Positions 12,817 through 22,022 of a stretch of 64,000 nucleotides of DNA are shown here, piece by piece. The DNA comes from Oscarella lobularis (Eukaryota; Porifera; Homoscleromorpha; Homosclerophorida; Oscarellidae). The DNA lies in NCBI RefSeq assembly GCF_947507565.1, contig NC_089189.1, forward strand, positions 62,001-126,000, given 5' to 3'. Under the pieces are notes generated by a model. That model was not told where the DNA came from, ran no database searches, and was given only the letters and a program-made list of their open reading frames with translations. Within the stretch, counting starts at the first letter, position 1; the number at the start of each line of letters is the position of its first letter. The translations under genes and the position numbers were made by a program.

Positions 12817-13401
12817 TGGGAGAAAAGAAGTCGTTTGCTTTGACGACGCGCTTGCGCACTCGCTGCTACCAGGGGCGTTGCTACGATAGCGCACTTGGCT
12901 GTCTAAAGAGAAATAAAAAATCTTTTTGTTCTACGTAGGACTGCTACGTGAATTGAATTATTTAAATAGGCAGTGCTTCTAAAAATTAATAATTTCCCAA
13001 CGACTCCACCCCCATTCTTAATTTATCGTTCTTACCGAATTCTTTGGAGAAAATGCTTAGATTTGACTTCAAAGATGTGCTCGTCGCGGCCCCAACTCTT
13101 CGTCTTCGCGACGAGGGTGTAAGAATCTCCATCAGATATGATAACGTAATTAACACAAAGGACCAATGACAATCGGGCATCGGTTGTTACATTTGTCCCG
13201 TTGTTCCTTTCACGTGCGAAGTTCGAAGTGTGCCCATCCGCGGCTCGCGTATCGAGGCAACTCCACTCTCGTCGACAGCGGCCACATAGAGCAGTCGAAT
13301 CGTCTGCTGCGCACGCCGACACACCGAAGCACATCGGCCCCCCCACCGCGGCACAGCCTCCACGAGTCCCAACGCAATTCTCTCCCTCCCTCTCCTTACG
13401 A
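12817..13401. other. Divergent spacer between MNS1 and the RRM gene
   Basis: This 585-bp spacer should hold the 5' ends of both neighbours. On the minus strand about 13032-13190 is an open stretch reading VIISDGDSYTLVAKTKSW and ending at a good donor (ATTCG|GTAAGA). It is protein-like, but I could not connect it to a gene or family. It may be a small gene or a chance frame. Nothing else is recognised. Confidence 0.3.
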
Positions 13402-15504
13402 ATGGTCCTCGACATGGATAGCGATCACGAAAAAGACAAGGAAGGCGTCGCTCAAGGAGCCCAAGCGGCCGATGAAGAGGTAGGGGAAATCGACATCGAG
13501 AAATCGACACCTCCCCTTATCGCGCGAGATCCCTCTACGTCCCCCTTTAGGTTCGCACCCTATTCGTGAGCGGACTCCCGCCCGACGTTCGTCCGCGCGA
13601 GCTCTATCTTCTCTTTCGTCCCTACAAGGTGAGCTGTTGATAGAGAAACGACCGCAAAGTGTCGATCGACGTGCGTGTCCGCCGTCGCATGTGTCGAACA
13701 CCGTACGTACATGTGTTAGGAAGTCGTTCGCGACGTCCGTACTAGTCTAGTTCGTTCGTCTTCCTACCGTTAGACGCGTGCGATTGTGTGCGCGTCCGGC
13801 TCACGCGACACGAATTCCTCACCAAATTAGCAAATCGCGACCGCAGACGCCAATCGGCATCAGATAGCCAAATTGGAAACATACAACGTGGTGGGCGAGA
13901 TAACGTTCTCTGCCGATGAATCTGCGGTGGGCGACTCGGGGGAGCCGCGGGCGTACGAACTATTCCCTATGCTCCTTCCTTTGGCTTCGTCCCGACCTAA
14001 TTTGCGGTTCAACACAAACATGTCCTAATCAGGCTGCACTGCCTCCCCCGCGATTGTCGTCCAATCGCGCGAAGGCGAAACGTCTACGCGCACTCGAATA
14101 TGCCTTATCTTAATCTCTTGCCGATTGCTTTCGCTTGCGACTATAACATTATCCCCCCATTTTCTTTTTTTAGGACTACGAAGGGTCTCAGATTCGTTGG
14201 GCGACGAAACGAAAGATGATGGTACGCGCCTTTGATGACGCACTCGCTTTTGTCTCTCCCCCCCACGCATCGCTATGACGAAAATTCCATTCACTATCAC
14301 CGTCACCCCTCCTAATGAGTTTTCTTTGTGCTTCAGCCCGTCGCATTTGTCGTGTTTCGGACACGAGCTGGTGCTGATGAGGCGAGAGTCGCCTTACAGG
14401 TTCTATATATAAATGGTACCCTATGTCTCTCATACTGTCTATACTAAAGGGAGAACAATTCGATCCCGATTTGCCGCTCAAATTGCGACTCGAATTCGCC
14501 AAAACGAATACGAAATCGGCTGTGAATAAAATGGCACCGTCGTATCCGTTTCGCCCCGTCAATGCAGCGACGGCGGCGGCGGCGGCAGCGGCAGCCGCTG
14601 CCGCACAATACCCACCTGGGACCGCATGTAAGAGATAGAGAGAGAAAAGGAATCCCTTAGACCACCCAATCTTTTTTTAGATGTTAATAGCTACGTTGGA
14701 CCGGCTATGCAAGAAGGTTGGGCCCATCCCCAGCAAATGTAAGTGGAGAAGACTATGTGGGGTCATACAAAGGATGATGTCACTTCGTTATGAGACAGTC
14801 ACATCTTTTCTTAGGTTTCCTATGAACGAGAGCGCTGTCATGCAACAGGCGGCTCTCACTCAACTTCCCATGCAAATGGTTATTTATTTATGAGTGGAAT
14901 CTCATTTGTTGTGACTGTGGTGTAACTACGTAGGGACCACCGGTTCCAAGCGGTCCTCATCACCATCACCATCACTCCCAACAGGCTACTTCCACGCCAC
15001 CGGGACCCGTTCTCTTCGTAGCGAATATCAATCCGGCTTTATCAGAAAAAGATATACACGCCCAATTCCAGTGGTAAGATAGATAAAGTCAATAGATATT
15101 ATAGACATCATATCTTTTTATAGCCTAGATGGATATGCTAGAGCGCAAGTAGTTCCTCCCAATTACAAAGGAGGAGTGCCCGCCTGTTACATAGAATTCC
15201 ATGACGCGGAAAAGGCCGGAAAGGCCATTCCAGAACTTAGGGCGTAAGAAGAAAAAAAATTCGCGTTATGTATGGTGGGTTCACATCCGCTTCTATTTCT
15301 AATGTGAACCCACCATTAGTCACTCTAACGACGAAAAATAAAGAGAACTAGTAATCACTATAGCAGCACTTTCACATCTAGGTTGGGATTGCGCACAGAT
15401 TTTTCACAAAATCACAGGGAGGTAGTACTCTTTTCCTTTATCTCTCTTTCCCAATATCATTCCCTATTAATATCTTACCTTTTTTTCTCTCCCTATAGAG
15501 CTAA
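13402..15504 (+). CDS. RBPMS / couch-potato-like RNA-binding protein with two RRM domains
   Basis: The start ATG is at 13402. After an acidic leader (DMDSDHEKDKEG) and one intron comes VRTLFVSGLPPDVRPRELYL, the RNP2 region typical of RBPMS/couch potato. It continues through exons DYEGSQIRW..., PVAFVVFRTRAGADEARVAL (RNP1) and KLRLEFAKTNTKS, the conserved end of that RRM. A poly-alanine stretch, an H6 run and Q/P-rich linkers follow. A second RRM starts PVLFVANINPALSEKDIHAQ and has RNP1 GVPACYIEF. The terminal exons are 15382-15421 (40 nt, LGLRTDFSQNHRE) and the stop at 15502. Vertebrate RBPMS has one RRM, so the second domain sets this apart. The family binds CAC-containing RNAs and controls splicing and mRNA localisation. 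The last intron carries a perfect hairpin. Reading through the donor at 15244 would give an earlier stop. Confidence 0.85.
15272..15316. repeat. Perfect 15-bp inverted repeat (hairpin) in an intron
   Basis: The left arm ATGGTGGGTTCACAT (15272-15286) and right arm ATGTGAACCCACCAT (15302-15316) are exactly complementary around a 15-nt loop. It lies in the intron upstream of the 40-nt penultimate exon of the RRM gene. It could be a foldback/MITE remnant or an RNA structure affecting that splice choice. Confidence 0.9.
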
Positions 15505-15695
15505 CCGATCTGTCGAAGAGACAACAGGCGCTCTCTCTGGACTTAACATCTAAAGTCTGTCGTCGTTCGCCGCAACTATTAATTTTCTTCTGTTCAACTC
15601 AACCCGTTTTTGCCAAGATAGGGCATTGATAGTAGCCGTTTAAAAGTGTCGTCAACAAAAGATTTTAAAGTTTTCTACTTAATAAAGATGATTAT

Positions 15696-18367
15696 TTATT
15701 CATCCTCCAGACGCGTTCCCGTCACGCGATACATAGTTTCACCCGTTCTCGCATGACGATACGACTTGACAATAAATTCAAGAAGCGGCGGAACATTAGA
15801 CGATTTTCGAATCAAAAGCGAATCGAGTTTAGCGCGAAGTTGCGCCGCGCGATCCGACGAAGAAAAAACGATCTCGGGAAGAAAATCGTCGAGAAACGCT
15901 AGCTAATATAAATAAGACGTGGGGGGGCCCCCCCTCTATAATAAGCTCCTTGTGTCTAAGTAGGTGGGTGGCTTACCGCATCTTCCTTGAATAGGATCAC
16001 GTTTAAATCTCCTGTTGCGTCTCTGAGCTTTAGTTTGAACACGTAGATGAGCTCTACTCCTTTAGGGGGGATTTCTAAATGAGCTATACGTAGTATTGGG
16101 TTGCTTCTTTGTCTTACTTCGTGACTTTGCGTGTTGACAAAACGTACACGTCTTTGCGCCTGAGTCGAGCCCTCTTCCACATGATGAACACGTCCTTTGG
16201 ATCATATTCTGTACGTTGCGAGGCGAGTACGAGACGATGGAGGCGACAACGCGATAAATCTTTGGCACCTCAAAAAGAAAAAATATTAGAACGTAAGGAA
16301 AAGATGTGTACGTACGTACGTACTTCGAGATCTTGACTAATATCTCTGATACTTGATAGATCTAATTGCTTTAGATCCAATTGCTTTAGTTCACCTCGCT
16401 CAAGCCTTGTTCTAATAGCTGAAGGAGTATAATTCTCTTTCAAAGCATCGCGAATTTTTCTAAATCATACATCAACATTTTAACGCATTGCTTATTATTA
16501 TAAAATTTCTTGCCTTTCGACTTTCTTTAGTTCTTTGCTACCGTGATCGTCTACAGTAACGACCGTAATTCCTCTCCCATGTGACGATCCCTTATGTAAA
16601 CAAATCTCCACTTTCTCTTCCTCTCCACTGACGAGTCCACGATAGGGTAAAGCATGGCAATTATGAAGTACAACGTAACTTCCAGGCTTTTTAATTAATA
16701 AAAAAAACACGATATAATGAAACTGTCTATTTTTTAATCTTTTCCTACTTGAATTTCCATTGCTGTTGAAGCGTGGTCGTCATAGCAGAATACGTCAATT
16801 GAAACTTGATTTGAAGTTGTATAGGAAAGGAGGTTGACGTCAAATTTTTGCAGAGGAACGTCGGCGCATTTACAAGATCTAAAAATGAACAATTAAAATT
16901 TGTCGACGATTTCGAAAATAAATACATTTTTCGCTTCGTTCCATCTAGAACGCGTAGAACAGTGCAATTGCCTGCCTTTGTAGGACAACTTCCTATAACC
17001 TAAATAAGGAAATTGTACTAAGAAACGACTCTGAGTACGTTTTCTACCTGACACAACAAGTCAAAGTAATTTCCTGGTCTCACACTATCAATTGTAACTC
17101 TCTCATAAACAGGTGAATCGTCGAAATTGATACTCGCCCATAAACGAAGTTTTTGAATCTAAAAACTCAATATAGACTATTCTTATAGAGACAGCAATCT
17201 TCTAACATTATCTTCATCCAATTTATCAAACGTATACGTTGATGATCCAGTTCTAGGTTTAATAGGTTCTCCCAATCGTCCATCAACGACAATACTTGAT
17301 CCACCAGGCCCATAGGATCCCTGCAATTCCCCTTCAAATATTCCCATTTTGAGACGGTGAATCCGTATGATATCTCCAATACGGTAAACGTGAGGCAACA
17401 TTCTTTCGTCTTTATGATAGAGACTGCACTTTAGACCCAAAGAATCGCTAGAATCAATAATCTTCACAAAACTACACATCCCTAATAGAAGAAGTATTAA
17501 AAAAAACGTTTGTAGCTTGCTTTGTTTATTTTTCTTACCTTCTCCTCTTGTCTGTCTTGGAGGCTTGAAGAATGTAACAACGCCATAAACACTGTAGATC
17601 TTCCCTGCTTCTAGGTTACGTAAACGCGTATAAATTTCCTTTGTGTTCTTTTTTGGCGGTTCTTTTGGTGCCGCCGCCGCCATGGCAACCAAACTCTCAT
17701 CAGGCTCAAAAGCAACACTTTTACTACGTTTTCTGACTTTAGTTACCTGAAAATTATAATTATAGGTATGAGACTCTTTACTCTAAATTTTCTTTTTTTC
17801 ATCTTACAAATAATTTTCTGCTGTCAATCACTTCTTCCATGATCAATTGAAATGAGTGTTGATCAGGGGGAAGTCCACGTGGACACATACTCACTTTCGG
17901 ATCAAATAACAAAACGTGATCCTGAAAAATAATTTTTTTTCTACACTTATTAGGATCACATTTTTTCTATTTGGACGAAACCTTTTCTTCTAATTTTTCG
18001 CTAACAAAATCGCAGTAATCGCCTCGAAAAAAGACAATCAGCTTGAGATAATCTTACGAAAGTCGACCGTTAGTGAAAAAAGAAAGGGGGCCCCCCTAGT
18101 CTTACTGTTCTCTCCATCGCTTATAAGAACTTTCATTTGATTTCCTTTAGCCGTTTTGAAGACGGGATATCGTTTCCGAACGATTCCCTGACCGGTGCGA
18201 ATCGATTCGATCGCGATATCGATTGCGAAAGCCCTTACCTTGACGTAAAACGGTCTTTCAGAATCAGGACGTACGTTTCGAGCTTTGACGAGATTGTAGG
18301 ACTCGACAGCGTCGTCCAAATCGCTTTCGTCGAAGGAAAAGACCGCCAGTCCCGCCGCTGCCGCCAT
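15696..18367 (-). CDS. POT1: Protection of telomeres 1, with an apparent extra N-terminal OB fold
   Basis: The telomere-binding OB1 fold is clear: LEAGKIYSVYGVVTFFKPP, then IIRIHRLKMGIFEGELQG and LGEPIKPRTGSS. OB2 follows (KLRLWASINFDDSPVYERV, YFDLLCQ, then HGRGITVV). The C-terminal part has a zinc ribbon, CSSCG...CTFC, and ends LLEFIVKSYRHARTGETMYR, like the human POT1 C-terminus. Upstream of OB1, exons from the start at 18365-18367 (MAAAAGLAVFSFDESD) encode about 150 residues with KVLISDGENNYLKLIVFF, which looks like another OB barrel absent from human POT1. One intron (16084-16117) is only 34 nt. POT1 binds single-stranded telomeric DNA in shelterin and controls telomerase access. The start lies 39 bp from CCDC25 on the other strand. 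Identity is secure; the N-terminal extension rests on manual exon joins. Confidence 0.93.
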
Positions 18368-18406
18368 TACGAAGGCGCGCGCGCTAAGCCAGTGAAGACT
18401 GAAGAC
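18368..18406. promoter_or_regulatory. Bidirectional promoter POT1 / CCDC25
   Basis: Only 39 bp separate the two start codons, so transcription start sites and 5' UTRs must overlap or lie inside coding DNA. The spacer contains GCGCGCGCGCTAA at 18375-18387. There is no TATA box. Confidence 0.7.
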
Positions 18407-19045
18407 ATGGTGTTCTACTTTACGTGCAAAGCGCACGATCCACCGCTCGTAATTTATATGGGAGAAGACAAAACTGTGAATGAAGAGCTAATCAAATACG
18501 GCTGGCCGAATGACGTCTGGTTTCACGTCGACAAAATGTCGTCTGCTCACGTTTACCTTCGATTGCCTGAATTTATGACGTGGACTGACATCCCGGACGA
18601 CGTCGTGAGAGAATGCGCGCTATTGGTGAAAGCGAATAGCATCGAAGGATCGAAATTGGCGAGTGTCTCTGTCAAATACACGCCATGGAATAATTTGAAA
18701 AAAACTGCCGATATGGATGTTGGACAAATTGGATTTCACAACGAAAAAAACGTGCGTACAATCGACGTCAAAAAAGACGCGATTTTGCTAAAGAAATTGA
18801 ATCGTACAAAAGAGCAACGAACGCCTGATTTGAAAGCGGAAAAAGAGGACATGGAAAGAGAAACGAGAGCCAAAGAAAAAGCAGAAATGCGAGAGAAAAG
18901 GAAAAGAGATAAAGTGGAAACGGAAAGACGCAAGAAAGAAGAAGAAGTACGAAGCTACAAATCGCTAATGAAAACCGAACATATGAAGTCGAACGAATAC
19001 GTAGGAGAAGTAGATCTAAACGCATTAGACGACGATTTCATGTGA
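18407..19045 (+). CDS. CCDC25: Coiled-coil domain-containing protein 25 (NFACT-R domain)
   Basis: A single-exon gene of about 212 codons, the usual length of the family. It begins MVFYFTCKAHDPPLVIYMGE, the NFACT-R signature, with KYGWPNDVWFHVDKMSSAHV and later KANSIEGSKLASVSVKYTPW. The C-terminus is a long charged coiled coil (EKAEMREKRKRDKVETERRK) ending LDDDFM. The NFACT-R fold is shared with RQC2/NEMF-type proteins that act at ribosomes; vertebrate CCDC25 is also reported as a membrane sensor of extracellular DNA. The lack of introns contrasts with its neighbours. It is divergent with POT1 and convergent with the RAB27-like gene, whose stop lies 74 bp away. Confidence 0.95.
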   Translation: MVFYFTCKAHDPPLVIYMGEDKTVNEELIKYGWPNDVWFHVDKMSSAHVYLRLPEFMTWTDIPDDVVRECALLVKANSIEGSKLASVSVKYTPWNNLKKTADMDVGQIGFHNEKNVRTIDVKKDAILLKKLNRTKEQRTPDLKAEKEDMERETRAKEKAEMREKRKRDKVETERRKKEEEVRSYKSLMKTEHMKSNEYVGEVDLNALDDDFM

Positions 19046-19119
19046 GAGAAAAGAAAATAAAGGAAATGAGGACTCTATTGCTACTATACTACAACTAATA
19101 GACTTAATCTATACTAAAT

Positions 19120-19919
19120 CTAATTACAACAAGGTAGGATTCGCTTGAGACCGCGTTTCTCCTCTGCTTCGTTCTCCGCTTTCAATTCTCTCACGTCTTC
19201 GCGCTCGATATCCGGGACTAGGTCCGGGACGCGTGGATCACCAACAGCCGGGACGTTACGCTGCATTCTCTCCAAAACCCCATCTAGAAGAATTTCGAAC
19301 GCTTCGCGCACATTAGCGCCCGATTGGGCGCTCGTTTCCATGTATTTGAGCCCGAGTTTGTCGGCGAAACGTTCCGCGTCGCTTTTCTGCACTTTTCGTA
19401 TGTGATCGAGATCGGTTTTGTTACCTACGAGTATAGTGACGGGATCTTCGGTGTACGCATGAGTGCGCAACTGTTGAAGCCAACTACGCGTATTTAGAAA
19501 CGATTGCTCGTTCGTGACGTCAAACATGACGACGAAACCCATTGCATTGCGAAAAAATGCCGTTGCAAGGGAACGAAATCTATCGCGCGCGATTTTTTTA
19601 AAAAATGAATAAAGTATGCCCTGCCCCCAAGGCGCCACGCCCACCTTTCTTGTCCTGCAGTGTCCCACAATTGAAGTCGAAGTTTCTTTCGATTTTTCGT
19701 TACCTAGAGAGCAGCAATGGAAACCGAACGCTTTTTTATTCCTTTGCATACGCGTTTCTCCTTGAAATCGATGCCGACTGTGGAGAGATAACGATTGCTA
19801 AACTGATCGTCGACGAATCGTACGAGAAAGCTCGTTTTTCCCACGCCGGAGTCGCCGAGCACTAGTAATTTGATGAGATAGTCGTAATCTCCGGCTGTAG
19901 AACGCCGCGTTTCGTTCAT
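19120..19919 (-). CDS. RAB27-like small GTPase
   Basis: The start is at 19917-19919 ([20 protein letters not shown]). Switch and nucleotide motifs are intact: P-loop [21 protein letters not shown] across an intron, GNKTDLD and ETSAQSG. Residues [15 protein letters not shown] and [19 protein letters not shown] match RAB27 rather than other Rabs. It ends LPCCN, a double-cysteine prenylation site with one extra residue. RAB27 directs secretory granules and lysosome-related organelles to the plasma membrane. The tail after the G domain is acidic/basic ([19 protein letters not shown]) and lineage specific. Assignment to the RAB27 subfamily is good but not proven without a tree. Confidence 0.88.
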
Positions 19920-20011
19920 AACGTGCCACAATCGTTCGATAGACTACTGTAAGTTCCTCTCACACTCGCGCGCGCTAGCGACAACAGAAACCGATAAAAA
20001 AACACATTCTT

Positions 20012-21034
20012 CTAGACTTTGCATGCACATGCCTGCTTTCTAGAAAGATTACTACTACTATTCGGCGTATCCCCAAGCTTCAATGTAGGAGAACTTTCAT
20101 AAAACGAAGGGGCCTTTGGAGCAACGTGCTCTAACTAAAGAAAAACGCTCAATATAAATTTTCCCAATATCAATTTCTTACATAAACGTGGGGCCCGTGA
20201 TAATCTTTAATTTTTTGAGTCAAATAAGTAAACGCCTGCACAATAAATAAGAAATTTTAATTGGATAAAATAAGAGATACTTTGCTAATATTGATATCAT
20301 CTTTGGCACTCGTTTGGAATTGCTTTATACCAAGTTCTCTTGCAAACTGTAAAACAAGAAGAAATATAGAAAATTAACTAATTCATTAATTAATTCATGG
20401 TTCTCTCACTTTCTCAGCAAGACTAACAGCCACTTCCCTATCAGTATCAAGATCACATTTATTTCCAAATAAAACCATTGATTCTCCTTTCAAGTGTTCC
20501 TAATACGATTACATATTGACATGTGATTATAGACTGATTATTTATCTCGTTACGTCTTGAATTTTTTCAACCCAATATCTTAAATTCTCGAATGACTTTT
20601 TACTGGTAATATCATACACTAGAATAATTCCCTAATAGTAGAGCATAATAAATCACACGTGCACTCGTAATGAATTATTCTACTTGAGCCCCGCGGAAAT
20701 GCATTCGAGTAATTGTGCGAAATTGCTCTTGTCCTGCTGTATCCCTAAAGCGCGTTAGCGTGAGAGACCCACTTCCGGAATCTCGCTCTTTCTCACCAAA
20801 CTTTCAATTTCAGACGAACGCCGTCTATTGTCACGACTTTCGATCGATAGTCGACTCCTAAAAACGACGTTTAAAAACATCGCTGATCGAATTTTTCTCA
20901 CCGATCGTGGTCATCGTTTGAAAGGAGAAGTCGTTTTCAACGAAGCGATTGATAATCGACGTCTTTCCCGTCGAATATTCGCCAATAACGACTACCTTAT
21001 ACTCGGCAGCGACCACTGGATTCGATTCGACCAT
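20012..21034 (-). CDS. Rab-family GTPase with atypical P-loop
   Basis: The start at 21032-21034 gives MVESNPVVAAEYKVVVIG. Seven or so small exons encode a Rab G domain: GVDYRSKVVTIDGVRLKLKVW, DTAGQEQFRTITRMHFRGAQ, YDITSKKSFENLRYWVEKIQ, GNKCDLD and QTSAKD. The P-loop reads GEYSTGKTS instead of the GDSGVGKT/S of nearly all Rabs, so residues equivalent to Ras 12 and 13 are Tyr and Ser. The P-loop glycine, lysine and threonine are kept, so nucleotide binding should remain, but GAP-assisted hydrolysis may differ. The C-terminus is QACACKV, with two cysteines followed by two residues. I cannot assign it to a named Rab subfamily. It is divergent with the membrane protein at 21144. Confidence 0.85.
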
Positions 21035-21143
21035 GCCAAGAGCAGTCTAACAACGAAACTGACGTTCAAACATTTGGCTCACGTGCACGAAATACGGGCT
21101 AGCATCGGAGAAAACGTTCTTCGACTTCGAGCCCGGATACGCA
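21035..21143. promoter_or_regulatory. Bidirectional promoter, atypical Rab / membrane protein
   Basis: A 109-bp spacer between opposed start codons. It contains CACGTG at about 21079. No TATA box is visible. Confidence 0.5.
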
Positions 21144-21812
21144 ATGTCTTTCGTTCGCCTTGGCCTCTTTTTCTGCGTTTCTTCGACTTTAATCGGCGTC
21201 GCTCTTTTTAAGGACGTTCTCGAACTGAACATTTTTACGACAGACAACGTTTCGTTGGCTGTCATTGCCTTCGCCATCTGTCTTCTCTTCGCTCTCATAC
21301 TCTACGAGCCCGGTATACCGATTCTCGGTGTTTTTGTCTTTATTTTCTTTCTTCTACCCACCGCACAAGTTCGTTACTGCTCGCCGGCTTCGTGGGACCC
21401 AGCTCGAACTCCTCTTCGAATGTCACGTGACGAAATATTATCTACGTCACTCAAAACGTGTTTAACGCCACTTCCACTCGGAAATTCTTATCCGTGGTCT
21501 CTCGCTGATCCGACGGTTACCATAGCGATTAATCCGTCACACGGTATATCTAATATCACAAATGACGTCAGTTCTATGCTGAAACGAAAATTGAAGCAAA
21601 ATTTATATCAATTGACTGTTAATGAAATTCGAATGTTTGTTACAGTGCCTAAGCAGAGTGAGAAGATGATGATAGGACAGCGAAAAAGACAGATAACAGG
21701 CATAGGATCAATAAAAACTCTTTCACCGGACTTGCAAAGAATTCACGAAGCATTTGAATTAGATAATAAAATGACTCGATTTTTTCTTCTAGATATTTAT
21801 AGAATTGAATAA
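21144..21812 (+). CDS. Uncharacterised intronless membrane protein
   Basis: An uninterrupted frame of 222 codons beginning MSFVRLGLFFCVSSTLIGVA. There are two or three hydrophobic segments in the first 75 residues (residues about 5-25, 38-53 and 56-72, the last reading GIPILGVFVFIFFLLPTAQV). A soluble region of about 150 residues follows and ends RFFLLDIYRIE. I do not recognise a family. The length, position 109 bp from a Rab start codon, and clear contrast between hydrophobic and polar halves favour a real gene. It could be an organelle membrane protein; no function is proposed. Confidence 0.6.
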   Translation: MSFVRLGLFFCVSSTLIGVALFKDVLELNIFTTDNVSLAVIAFAICLLFALILYEPGIPILGVFVFIFFLLPTAQVRYCSPASWDPARTPLRMSRDEILSTSLKTCLTPLPLGNSYPWSLADPTVTIAINPSHGISNITNDVSSMLKRKLKQNLYQLTVNEIRMFVTVPKQSEKMMIGQRKRQITGIGSIKTLSPDLQRIHEAFELDNKMTRFFLLDIYRIE

Positions 21813-22022
21813 GACTTCGTTAGCGCGCGCGCGCGCTACGAAGGCAGCACTTACTTACCATATATGGTCCCGACACAGGGCGTCGCCCCATATAGGCAAG
21901 AGCGAATAAGAGTCGATCTCGTCGTTCACGTGATCGTGAGTGCGCTGTGAGAAGTCCAGTGTCTCGCGCTCGAGCGAAGAGTCCCGCAACTAAACGCACG
22001 GTTCCGGCTCGTTCTTGGCGTC

